A stretch of 13,246 bases of DNA from Clostridia bacterium (GTDB lineage: Bacteria > Bacillota > Clostridia > UMGS1810), in assembly GCA_017503945.1 (NCBI GenBank), contig JAFVSB010000065.1, positions 1 to 13,246 of the forward strand. Reading direction: 5' to 3'. This document shows positions 6,036 through 13,192 of this stretch, piece by piece (position 1 is the stretch's first letter; each line of letters starts with the position of its first letter). Made by a program: the position numbers and the translations under genes. The notes below the pieces were generated by a model. It saw nothing but the letters and a program-made list of their open reading frames with translations, ran no database searches and was not told the DNA's origin.

Positions 6036-6478
6036 ATAGGTCTCCCGTAACCTTGTATTGATTTCTTTCCTGCCTTCTTTGTTTTCCAGTTAAATGATGA
6101 TGCCCTGACAGCATTTGCACAATTTCCTGAGTAGTAAGTGCCTTTCCCGTTTTTTGAGGTTGATGTCACTGTTCCCTCATGTCCTGTTATGAATATCACA
6201 TCACCTACATGCGGTCTGGTGCCTGCCGTTATCCATCTTTTATGCTTTTTGTAGTATGCTTTCTGATTTTTGCATGTGCTTGACTTTGAATAGCCGTCAG
6301 CATGTATCTGAATAAGGCAGGATGCTACTGCAATACCACACCAAGGGTTTCTGGTTGATGTCGCATGACATCCCGTTGCCTTATTCCAAGGGTCAATTAT
6401 CACCCTGTCAGCCTCAGGACCTTCCTTGATGCCTTTCCATGATTTCCATTTTGATGAACACTGCGCTGCTTTAGCCAT
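6023..6478 (-). CDS. Endolysin, CHAP/NlpC-P60-like cysteine peptidase or amidase
   Basis: Peptidoglycan hydrolase for host lysis. The papain-like fold is suggested by the catalytic order Cys-His-polar: NPWCGIAVASC with Cys47 at the start of a helix, RPHVGDVIFI (88-97), GHEGTVT with His100, and YSGNC with Asn119, the usual CHAP arrangement. At 151 residues it is a single catalytic domain with no wall-binding domain of its own; the next gene downstream appears to supply one. It has no signal peptide, so it needs the holin encoded two genes upstream. Ribosome site AAGGGG. The bond cut (amide or cross-bridge) cannot be told from sequence. A role as a virion-associated hydrolase is possible but less likely given the lysis-cassette position. 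Confidence 0.8.
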   Translation of the reverse strand: MAKAAQCSSKWKSWKGIKEGPEADRVIIDPWNKATGCHATSTRNPWCGIAVASCLIQIHADGYSKSSTCKNQKAYYKKHKRWITAGTRPHVGDVIFITGHEGTVTSTSKNGKGTYYSGNCANAVRASSFNWKTKKAGKKSIQGYGRPIWKA

Positions 6479-6489
6479 ATCATGCCCCT

Positions 6490-7536
6490 TTAGATGTCAG
6501 GAAAATACTTATATCCTACTGAAACGGCACCATTATCAGTAAACACATTATTGACACCTGTTAATGTCTTTATTGTGTTTGCCTCTGCAATTGGCTTTGT
6601 GATGCCGTTGTAAGGGTCGTATGCCGTTGCGGTTGAGCCTACATTTATGCAATCTTCCGTAATATCTGATAGTGATAATCCATTTCCGTAATACCACATC
6701 GCACGGAACGAATATGCATTATTAGGTGCTGTAAATGTTCTGTCATAAATACTATATAAAGATATTTCTGAAATATAAGTATCGTTTCTGTCATAAAATT
6801 CAACATATCTGCCCGAAATGTGTGTTAAAACTGTATGCCATACATACTCAACACCGCCTTTTATCGGTATTTTGTTCTCTGTAACAACATTATTTTCACT
6901 TGCTGTTCCATCAAAACGCTTATTTTCCAAATGCGATATATCAAGGAAATTGGATCCGCACCTTATAATTTCAGTGGCTAACGGGTCAGCCGTAACACTA
7001 ACCAAAGGTAATTGAAGGATTGTATTAAATGTGGCAATGTCACCCGATGCCTCTAATGTAGGATATATCTTATTAGCTATGATCTCAGCTATTTCATCAG
7101 TATTGTTTATGAGATATGCAAGAGTGATAGCATCGATCTGCCTTGAAAGGTTAGCAATCTCAGATGCGCTTTCAATTCCTCCCTCATCCGGGGCCTTCTC
7201 TACATCAAGAATGAAATTACCCGTGCCTATCTGGATGTCATTATCAAGAAGAACGATCTCACATTCATTGATGCCGTGACATGCGCACATCTGTTCCGTT
7301 GTGAGGAATGCGCAAACTTCATTTACAACGCTCTCAGGCTCTGCCGTGACAATGTTTCCATCAGGCTTTTTCACATGTATTTCAATGTCAAAATCACTTG
7401 CATCAGTAAAAGCAACACCGCCCCATGTCAAAGCAACATTAAACGGCCTGCCATTGTCAAACTGACTGGCATTTAAAACGGGTTTTTCCTTTGCGCCCGG
7501 TGTAATGTCAACAATGATTGTCTGATATGTAGGCAT
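6490..7536 (-). CDS. Receptor-binding / baseplate-type protein with BppU-like N-terminal domain
   Basis: A 348-residue probable adhesin. Residues about 4-115 show the BppU_N pattern: an early beta strand TIIVDIT, a strand rich in FNVALTWGG, then VKKPDGNIVTAEP and a closing FILDVEKAP. This Ig-like domain attaches receptor-binding modules to the tail in Firmicute phages. A short helical linker (about 120-160) follows. The C-terminal half (about 185-310) resembles the beta-sandwich carbohydrate-binding modules of phage fibres, with NKIPIKGGVEYVW, VEFYDRNDTYIS and TFTAPNNAYSFRA. It ends GAVSVGYKYFPDI. The ATG overlaps the holin stop (TAATG), with AGGAGG inside the holin gene. It replaces the phi29 gp12 appendage and is placed between holin and lysin. 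Confidence 0.72.
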   Translation of the reverse strand: MPTYQTIIVDITPGAKEKPVLNASQFDNGRPFNVALTWGGVAFTDASDFDIEIHVKKPDGNIVTAEPESVVNEVCAFLTTEQMCACHGINECEIVLLDNDIQIGTGNFILDVEKAPDEGGIESASEIANLSRQIDAITLAYLINNTDEIAEIIANKIYPTLEASGDIATFNTILQLPLVSVTADPLATEIIRCGSNFLDISHLENKRFDGTASENNVVTENKIPIKGGVEYVWHTVLTHISGRYVEFYDRNDTYISEISLYSIYDRTFTAPNNAYSFRAMWYYGNGLSLSDITEDCINVGSTATAYDPYNGITKPIAEANTIKTLTGVNNVFTDNGAVSVGYKYFPDI

Positions 7537-7754
7537 TAGTCATTTCCTCCTAACTTCTCACATAATTTGTCTACTGCTTTTGTGCAGGCCTCAATTGCCT
7601 CCCTGTTCTCCTGTGATGATTTCTCATACATCGCAAACATCTTATCGGTATTTTTCTGCTGCATTTCCAAGAGGTATTTACAGCCGAAAAATAATGCGAC
7701 TGCCGATATGATAGGAAAACCCAAAGTGCTTATAAGCTGTGCCCATTCGTTCAT
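7536..7754 (-). CDS. Holin (BhlA/YvrJ-like, single membrane segment)
   Basis: A 72-residue protein with one N-terminal membrane segment (about residues 8-29, ISTLGFPIISAVALFFGCKYLL) followed by a charged, helical, probably coiled-coil tail (EMQQKNTDKMFAMYEKSSQENREAIEACTKAVDKL). The WAQLISTLGFPI start and the layout match small BhlA/YvrJ-type holins of Firmicute phages. It would permeabilise the membrane and release the lysin encoded two genes downstream. Ribosome site AGGAGG 6 bp before ATG; the gene starts 9 bp after the preceding stop and overlaps the next gene by one base. Confidence comes from size, topology and neighbours. Confidence 0.78.
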   Translation of the reverse strand: MNEWAQLISTLGFPIISAVALFFGCKYLLEMQQKNTDKMFAMYEKSSQENREAIEACTKAVDKLCEKLGGND

Positions 7755-7763
7755 AACTGCCTC

Positions 7764-8219
7764 CTAACCGACAAGGACCAAACAGATGCCGGGGTTTGCT
7801 GCGAATGTTCCGCCTCCCGTGAATTCTTTTGTTTGTATGATGGTCCTGCTGTCTATCTTAAAAAGATTATCATCAATATATAGATTATATCTGTTTTCCT
7901 GCCTTGCAATAACTGCCTTCAATTTCCTGACTTCTGCTGCATAGGATGAAAGGACATCAACATGTCCTTTGATGATCACCCTGCCATAACCTGATGCCAC
8001 TATGTCAGTAATGAAATAACTTCTGTTAAAGGCAGGAATGTCAAAATAGTTCCTGACCGCGATGGTTGAAGGGTTAGCCTGAATTTCGATAACAGGGTCA
8101 ATGACATTTGTAGGCTCGCGAAATGTTCCCGTCAGCTCGATCTTCTGTTCCAAGGTCTTATCAAGGGCAATTCTGTCAGATTTTGTCTGATAGATGTTTA
8201 ATGCTACTTCATTTGCCAT
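7764..8219 (-). CDS. Small tail/minor structural protein of phi29-like phages
   Basis: A 151-residue protein rich in beta strands. It has a conserved-looking core, RNYFDIPAFNRSYFITDIV (about 56-74), then GRVIIKGHVDVLSSYAAEVRKLKAVIARQENRYNLYIDD. I recall this pattern from small minor structural proteins encoded next to the tail-knob gene in small podophages. Its ATG overlaps the stop of the tail-knob gene by one base (TAATG), with the AGGAGG site inside that gene, so the two are translationally coupled. It is probably a distal knob or collar component, but its exact place in the virion is unknown. Confidence 0.62.
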   Translation of the reverse strand: MANEVALNIYQTKSDRIALDKTLEQKIELTGTFREPTNVIDPVIEIQANPSTIAVRNYFDIPAFNRSYFITDIVASGYGRVIIKGHVDVLSSYAAEVRKLKAVIARQENRYNLYIDDNLFKIDSRTIIQTKEFTGGGTFAANPGICLVLVG

Positions 8220-10093
8220 TAGAGTATTACACCTCCTTTTAATAATGCCTCAAGCTCATCAAGTTCGGGTTTGGTTGCAGGAATGCCCGTTAAATGGATG
8301 CTTTCAACCTCAGTATATCCTTTGAGGTTTCCCATGTTCATTGTCTTACCGCATGCATATCCCTTGATCTTATTGAAGTCCTCATAATCTACTACATTTG
8401 GCCTTTCGATGATGACATAAGGCTTTTTAACAGTAAATATTGAGGTTGTGCCTGAGATAGTTCCTGACCTTGCAATGGTAGGCTTTGCAAGGCTTGAAAG
8501 TGAATTGCCGATGTCGGCAACTGTTTTCAATGCCGTGCCTGCTGCCTGCACTGCTGCCGCGCCAGTGCCTGCTGCTGCGCCTCCCTTTCCTGATGCTGCT
8601 GCGCCTGCTGCCGTGATGCCGTTAGCTAATGCGCCTGCTGCCAATGTTGCGGCTGCCGCGTATGTCTGGCCCCAATTCTCCTGACTGATAGGAAACGGGG
8701 CAGCAAGTGACGCACAATATGTATATTTTACTGACTTGTTAGCTGCGCTTGTTCCTACTTCAACGAATGCCACACACTGGCCTGACACATTGTCACAATG
8801 GTATGTGACCCATATTGTCTTTCCCATTACATCATCAGTATTTAAGGGCCTGATGCCAATACCCGGCAGATATAAATCGATCTTTGTATATGGTGACCTG
8901 TCAAGATATGTGTTCCTGCTGGTGCCGATATAACATGACCCAAAGTTTATTGTCTGAAACTGTTTAGCCGTATATGCCGTAACACCCGTTGAAAGTCCCA
9001 TAAATTCAATTTCAACTGATGAAACAGGTGAAATGGAATAAGGAAGATAATGAATTGATATAATGCCCTGAATGGGGTTTTGCCACATCTTCATTATGGC
9101 CTCAGGAATTGAGGCACTGTGCAGGAACTGCATAAACTGAGTAAGCTGCGCCCTTGTAGGTGCAAAGATACGGACAGAACCGACATCAGACAGGTCATCC
9201 GTAGGCAGAGAAGGGATAGGAATATTTGTGCTGGTGTTGTCATTATCCCCGTTGCCTCCGTCATTATTTCCATCCTGACCGCCCCCGGCTGGTGACTTGG
9301 TATTTTTGATGGGTCCGACAGGGATGTCATTACTGTGCAGATAATTGATGACTGCACAATTCGCATTCTTTCCCCTTAATGAAATGGTGAAATTATATCT
9401 GCCTGTCAGGTCACCCGAAACATAACGCCATGCTTCCAAGGTGCACACGCAATATAAACGCCTGTCAGGGTTGTCGGGGTCATCAGTTGAAGGTTTCATT
9501 GCCGTAGGCTGGTATATTCCATCCTGTATCATTGCCTCAGGAAAGACATAGAATGAATACTTGAAATGGTCTGTATGTGAAGGGTCTGAATATGCCTGCA
9601 TTAAGCCGACAGAACCGCCAAGGCCGGGATGGTTAAACCATCCTGTGTCATGCGTAAAACCCTCTGAGTAGTAATAACCGCCCATGTCAAGGCCGCCCGA
9701 CATTATGCCTGTATTGTTCTGGCCTGATGTAAATCTGACAGTTTCATCAAGGACCCATGTGTCCGTATATTTACCGCCTAAAGCACCAAAGAATTCATCC
9801 CACAATGCATTGCTCTGTAAGTTTGAATTGATGACATTCTTATCATTGATGCCTAAAGGCGTATAACCGCCGTCACCATCGGCATTCATTGAAAAGGCAA
9901 GGATGACAGCATCAAGCAGATCACCCTTGTCCGCATATCCCGTCAGGGATGCCGACTTGACCGAATATGTGCTGCCATCCAATGGAACATGGTCATAAAG
10001 GTCATCGTCACATAGAACTACTACCTCATGTTTTCTATTGTAGTAGGTTTCATTGTAATGGTCGCCATAGCAATTAAAGATACAACTGCGCAT
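8219..10093 (-). CDS. Tail knob / distal tail tube protein (phi29 gp9-like)
   Basis: A 624-residue tail protein close in size to phi29 gp9 (599), the hexameric knob through which DNA leaves and which penetrates the membrane. The N-terminal part (1-260) is aromatic-rich and beta-rich. A Gly/Asn/Asp-rich disordered linker follows (about 267-302), then a second beta-rich part. Residues 477-522 are Ala/Gly-rich (TYAAAATLAAGALANGITAAG...), matching the position class of the gp9 hydrophobic loops that plug the tube and enter the membrane. The C-terminus (KGYTEVESIHLTGIPATKPELDELEALLKGG) is typical of these knob proteins. Ribosome site AGGAGG 6 bp before ATG. It sits between capsid and minor tail genes. 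Confidence 0.85.
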   Translation of the reverse strand: MRSCIFNCYGDHYNETYYNRKHEVVVLCDDDLYDHVPLDGSTYSVKSASLTGYADKGDLLDAVILAFSMNADGDGGYTPLGINDKNVINSNLQSNALWDEFFGALGGKYTDTWVLDETVRFTSGQNNTGIMSGGLDMGGYYYSEGFTHDTGWFNHPGLGGSVGLMQAYSDPSHTDHFKYSFYVFPEAMIQDGIYQPTAMKPSTDDPDNPDRRLYCVCTLEAWRYVSGDLTGRYNFTISLRGKNANCAVINYLHSNDIPVGPIKNTKSPAGGGQDGNNDGGNGDNDNTSTNIPIPSLPTDDLSDVGSVRIFAPTRAQLTQFMQFLHSASIPEAIMKMWQNPIQGIISIHYLPYSISPVSSVEIEFMGLSTGVTAYTAKQFQTINFGSCYIGTSRNTYLDRSPYTKIDLYLPGIGIRPLNTDDVMGKTIWVTYHCDNVSGQCVAFVEVGTSAANKSVKYTYCASLAAPFPISQENWGQTYAAAATLAAGALANGITAAGAAASGKGGAAAGTGAAAVQAAGTALKTVADIGNSLSSLAKPTIARSGTISGTTSIFTVKKPYVIIERPNVVDYEDFNKIKGYACGKTMNMGNLKGYTEVESIHLTGIPATKPELDELEALLKGGVIL

Positions 10094-10124
10094 AACTGTC
10101 CTCCTGTCTTATTGTATATCGTAA

Positions 10125-10150
10125 GGGCAGGCCTCACGGATGACCTGCCC
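10125..10150 (-). promoter_or_regulatory. Hairpin between capsid and tail-knob genes
   Basis: On the minus strand GGGCAGG (10150-10144) pairs with CCTGCCC (10131-10125); two further pairs including a G-U are possible. It lies 20 bp past the capsid stop codon and 30 bp before the tail-knob start. No run of U follows (TTACGATATAC), so it is not a standard terminator. It may protect or partly terminate the abundant capsid transcript. The hairpin is seen; its role is inferred. Confidence 0.4.
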
Positions 10151-10170
10151 CCACTGTATGCAATAAGGCC

Positions 10171-11355
10171 TTAAGCTACGAAGAAAACAACTGCATTCTC
10201 CGAGAAGTCATTGTAATATCCTGCCTTCATGTGTTCCCACACATTCTGGAACTGAGCGCGGTCATTTCTGTGCATCGTCATGTTTCTTTCAAGGCAGGAA
10301 ACGCCTGCTGCCTCCTCATCAAACATGATGCCGATAACGCCTGCGATGTTTACGGCATTCTTTCCGTTGTTGCCGTCATCGAATTCAAGGTTGATCTCAG
10401 ATGTGTAAGATGTCGCATAGGTTGAGCCTGTGCCCTGCCAGTAAGGGACTGTTTCGATGCCGTCAGGAAGGCGCACAAAACTCTCATGGAAGGTGTCTGA
10501 GTAGAGGAAACTCTTACTTGCAGAAACGAATTCGCCGAGGAATACCATCTTCATGCGCTCTGCAGGGGTAAAACGCTCGATGCCTTCAATGTTGAAAAGC
10601 GTTGAAAGCTTTGACAGACGGGTCTTGTAAAGGTCGATGATATATGCTGCATATCTGAGGAACTCAGGTGTGTGGAAACTCTGCGCTGCTGTCAGGGATG
10701 TTCCATATGCCTGATTGTAGAGATAAAGCAGATTGACCGCCCTGATGCCTGATGCTGCTGCATAAGGTGTTGTGTTACCGGGGTCAGGGTATTCTGAATA
10801 GATGGTTGCTGCAATAAGGTTATTGAGCGTTCTTTCGATGAGCTGGTCAAGCCTCGATGTAAGGGCCGTTTCGATGCTGTTGTAGATCATTGACACGAAG
10901 CTGTTGAGCTGTGTTGCATTGTCGAATGCACTCTTGACCTGCTTGTCCGCGATGCTAAGCGTAATGTCAAAACAAACATACTGGTCAAAGAATTTCACTT
11001 CGACATCAGGCTGCGTAAAGGTGTCCTGTGAGTATGTCTGACCATTGACAAGGCCCCATGTGGTATCGGTTTCAGCAGCAGGCAGGCGATGCATAAAAAT
11101 CTTCTCTTTGACGGCACCATACTGCCATGCATCCTTGATGAGTGAAGGAACCGCGCCACTGTAAACGCGCGTGTCCACTACGACCTTCCCGATGTGGTCG
11201 CAAAGCTTGCCAACGAATTTATCCACGCTGGTTGCATCAAAGATTGCCTTTCCGATGTCAACGATGTTCGAAAGGTCTTCAGTGACAATGTTGTCACCAT
11301 CGACACATTCACCATAGATGGTGTTGATGATGGGGTACAGATCTGTAATCTTCAT
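10171..11355 (-). CDS. Major capsid protein
   Basis: A 394-residue protein in the position and size class of the phi29 major capsid protein gp8 (448 residues, HK97 fold). It is preceded by the collar genes and followed by the tail-knob gene. It opens MKITDLYPIINTIYG and has a helix-rich middle (FVSMIYNSIETALTSRLDQLIERTLN, about 154-179, as expected for the spine helix region). It ends in an aromatic beta segment ENAVVFFVA, typical of capsid proteins in these small podophages. Strong AGGAGG ribosome site 9 bp upstream. It is shorter than gp8, which also carries a C-terminal Ig-like domain that I do not see here. No scaffolding gene precedes it, unlike phi29. Confidence 0.85.
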   Translation of the reverse strand: MKITDLYPIINTIYGECVDGDNIVTEDLSNIVDIGKAIFDATSVDKFVGKLCDHIGKVVVDTRVYSGAVPSLIKDAWQYGAVKEKIFMHRLPAAETDTTWGLVNGQTYSQDTFTQPDVEVKFFDQYVCFDITLSIADKQVKSAFDNATQLNSFVSMIYNSIETALTSRLDQLIERTLNNLIAATIYSEYPDPGNTTPYAAASGIRAVNLLYLYNQAYGTSLTAAQSFHTPEFLRYAAYIIDLYKTRLSKLSTLFNIEGIERFTPAERMKMVFLGEFVSASKSFLYSDTFHESFVRLPDGIETVPYWQGTGSTYATSYTSEINLEFDDGNNGKNAVNIAGVIGIMFDEEAAGVSCLERNMTMHRNDRAQFQNVWEHMKAGYYNDFSENAVVFFVA

Positions 11356-11381
11356 TGTTTCTTGTCCTCCTGTTTAGGTTT

Positions 11382-12098
11382 TTAGTATGTTGATAATGTG
11401 AGCATGTCACTAATATCCTGCATGACTGTCTTGATGAAATTCCATCGCCACAGTTTGATGTCACTTGCCAATATGTCAGATGTTCGCATCGTTCCGATGT
11501 TACCCTGTTTCGTATATTCGCGTGTGACATTTTCGTTATTGTTCGTTATGCCGTTTTGTTCCGTTGCCGTGCTCGATGTGCTGTTGTTTGTGGCTGATGT
11601 GCTGCCCGTGCTGGAACTGCTGCCTGACTTATCATTAACATTTGTGCTTGTATTAAAGCCTGCGACTTTATTGTCAAAGGAACCACTACCTGTTGATGAT
11701 GCTGAACTGTTGCCGTTCCCGGTTGTGTCAGATGTTCCTGCATCGGTCCTGTCCTCATGTCCTACGCGCGTGATGGTTTCCTTCTCATGTGCATCAGTAT
11801 TATATATAGGGTTATATTCTGCCTGCATGTCATTGTAAAGATGTTCCCACTGTGCCTTATGCATTCTGTAAAGGTTAGATGCAAGCCTTGTCAGGTTTTC
11901 CGCGCTGATGCCGCCATCTTCATCAAAATGCATCAGATATGGTGATGACCATCTTTCACCATAGTTTATTATGAAATATATATCAAGGTCGCTACTATCA
12001 AAGTCATAATGCCAAATGGGGCAATTCATAGCTGAAAATATGCCCTGACCTTCAAAGGCTGTAGGAATGACATCTTTGACTGCTTTATAATCATTCAT
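11382..12098 (-). CDS. Lower collar / tail-neck protein (phi29 gp11-like)
   Basis: Forms the lower collar joining portal and tail. The N-terminus (1-45) and the C-terminus (REYTKQGNIGTMRTSDILASDIKLWRWNFIKTV...DMLTLSTY, about 193-238) fit the lower-collar family, where a GNIG segment and a final helix ending in LTL.Y are characteristic. Between them, residues 119-181 are a low-complexity Ser/Thr/Gly/Asn stretch, probably disordered. The start chosen is the Met with AAGGAGG 9 bp upstream, giving 238 residues; an in-frame Met at 12182 would add 28 Arg/Lys-rich residues that lie entirely inside the portal gene and look spurious. It overlaps the portal stop by 8 bp. Confidence 0.82.
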   Translation of the reverse strand: MNDYKAVKDVIPTAFEGQGIFSAMNCPIWHYDFDSSDLDIYFIINYGERWSSPYLMHFDEDGGISAENLTRLASNLYRMHKAQWEHLYNDMQAEYNPIYNTDAHEKETITRVGHEDRTDAGTSDTTGNGNSSASSTGSGSFDNKVAGFNTSTNVNDKSGSSSSTGSTSATNNSTSSTATEQNGITNNNENVTREYTKQGNIGTMRTSDILASDIKLWRWNFIKTVMQDISDMLTLSTY

Positions 12099-13110
12099 CC
12101 TTGTCACCCTCCTTTTTGTCCTCGGCCTCTGCCTCAATGCCTTCTTCTTTCTTTTCATCCTCGGCCTGCTGGATGGTTTCACCCTCGGCAGCTGTTTCCA
12201 TCTGGTCCATGATCAGGTCTTTCTCAATCTCATTCTCTTTCCAAGCGGAATTGAAGTCAACTGTGATGTTGGTGCCGAAAAGCGCATTGACCTTTTCAAG
12301 GCCTTCTTTTCTTTCTGCCAGCATATTATCGATCAGTGGCGTAAGCTGGTCATCATTCAACTGTGCCTCATTTGATGACACGCTTTCACGCTTTGCATTC
12401 CAGTTAGCATTAAGGCCAATCTCATTATAAAATGATGCCTTTAAATACTGCTGGAATTCAATAATGCTTGTCATGTTGTTTGTCTGACCTGTCCTTGTCG
12501 GAATGACTTTGATGCCATCTAACAGGGCATTGTCTGCCATAACACCTAATTCACCCTGTTCAATCCTTTCAAGGTATAATTCTGCTGACTTCTTTGTTTT
12601 GTCATCCGGGGCAGCCATGTCATTCACCCTGCGCATGTTGATACATTCAATACGGGCAGTGATTGCATTTTCTACCATCAGGGCAGTATAGCGGTTGATC
12701 ATAGGCATAAGGCCAGTCATTGTTGTGTCATTCCTGATGACTTCAATGTCACGGCCTATTTCAAACTGAACATCACTCTTTGACTGCTTTTCAAGATAAG
12801 GGTTAGCATAGTAATAATACTTCGGAATGTAGTACACATCAGGCTGTCCGCCATAATATCCGAATATCGCACGGAGGTCACCATTGTCATCACGAAGAAT
12901 GCCACATGTGCCCGATGTGATCAGATACATTTCAAGGTATTTCTGCGGAAGACTGTCAGGCAGGCCGTCATACTTGAACATCGACAGCAACCTGTCAACA
13001 TAATACCTATTATAGTATAACTGCATTCGTTCCTTGTTCTTGATCAGACTGCCAGTGACAAACGGGGCCAATGATGGAAACATGTCAGGCCATTGTTCTA
13101 CTTTTGCCAT
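12091..13110 (-). CDS. Upper collar / portal connector protein (phi29 gp10-like)
   Basis: A 339-residue portal through which DNA is packed and ejected (phi29 gp10 is 309). Family-typical segments include LLSMFKYDGLP near the N-terminus, a central helix MINRYTALMVENAITARIECINMR, and the C-terminal NANWNAKRESVSSNEAQL, PLIDNMLAERKEGLEKVNALFGTNITVDFNSAW. The last about 39 residues (301-339) are an acidic, charged tail (AEDEKKEEGIEAEAEDKKEGDKDE) beyond the usual core. The start used has an AAAGGCGG site about 7 bp before ATG; an upstream in-frame Met at 13167 overlaps the promoter -35 box and is rejected. First gene of the right module. Confidence 0.9.
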   Translation of the reverse strand: MAKVEQWPDMFPSLAPFVTGSLIKNKERMQLYYNRYYVDRLLSMFKYDGLPDSLPQKYLEMYLITSGTCGILRDDNGDLRAIFGYYGGQPDVYYIPKYYYYANPYLEKQSKSDVQFEIGRDIEVIRNDTTMTGLMPMINRYTALMVENAITARIECINMRRVNDMAAPDDKTKKSAELYLERIEQGELGVMADNALLDGIKVIPTRTGQTNNMTSIIEFQQYLKASFYNEIGLNANWNAKRESVSSNEAQLNDDQLTPLIDNMLAERKEGLEKVNALFGTNITVDFNSAWKENEIEKDLIMDQMETAAEGETIQQAEDEKKEEGIEAEAEDKKEGDKDE

Positions 13111-13138
13111 AATGCACCGCCTTTCATTTGATAATTCG

Positions 13139-13167
13139 AATATAACAAACCCGATACACATTTGCAA
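13139..13167 (-). promoter_or_regulatory. Right-end promoter for the structural/lysis module
   Basis: On the minus strand TTGCAA (13167-13162) is followed after exactly 17 bp by TATATT (13144-13139), a good sigma70-type match. Predicted start near 13132, leader about 22 nt to the portal ATG. A consensus TTGACA also lies just upstream (13178-13173), but only a poor -10 (TATCGG) is at a proper distance from it. The promoter begins about 26 bp inside the inverted repeat. Confidence 0.7.
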
Positions 13168-13192
13168 TAGAATGTCAAGTGATTAACAGGAC

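Noticed and set aside
6023..6090. Programmed -1 frameshift fusing the lysin to the CW_7-like module
   Set aside because: The frames are in the right relation and the shifted frame is open for a short way. No proper X-XXY-YYZ slippery heptamer is present (GGA AAG AAA does not fit), and the small gene has its own ATG and ribosome site.
11398..11838. Plus-strand open frame of 146 codons opposite the lower-collar gene
   Set aside because: It is the antisense of the Ser/Thr/Gly/Asn low-complexity stretch, giving an artificial hydrophobic protein. It has no ribosome site or promoter and no neighbours on that strand.
12099..12182. N-terminal extension of the lower-collar protein (28 Arg/Lys-rich residues)
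   Set aside because: It lies fully inside the portal coding end in another frame. Its basic composition is a shadow of the Glu/Asp-rich portal codons, and the Met at 12098 has a strong AAGGAGG site.
13111..13167. N-terminal extension of the portal protein from an upstream Met at 13167
   Set aside because: It would overlap the -35/-10 boxes and has no ribosome site. The Met at 13110 has AAAGGCGG at proper spacing and gives the family-like MAKVEQWPDMFPS start.
13150..13178. A second right-end promoter using the consensus TTGACA at 13178-13173
   Set aside because: The only -10 at 16-17 bp is TATCGG, a weak match. The TTGCAA/TATATT pair with a 17-bp spacer is better.
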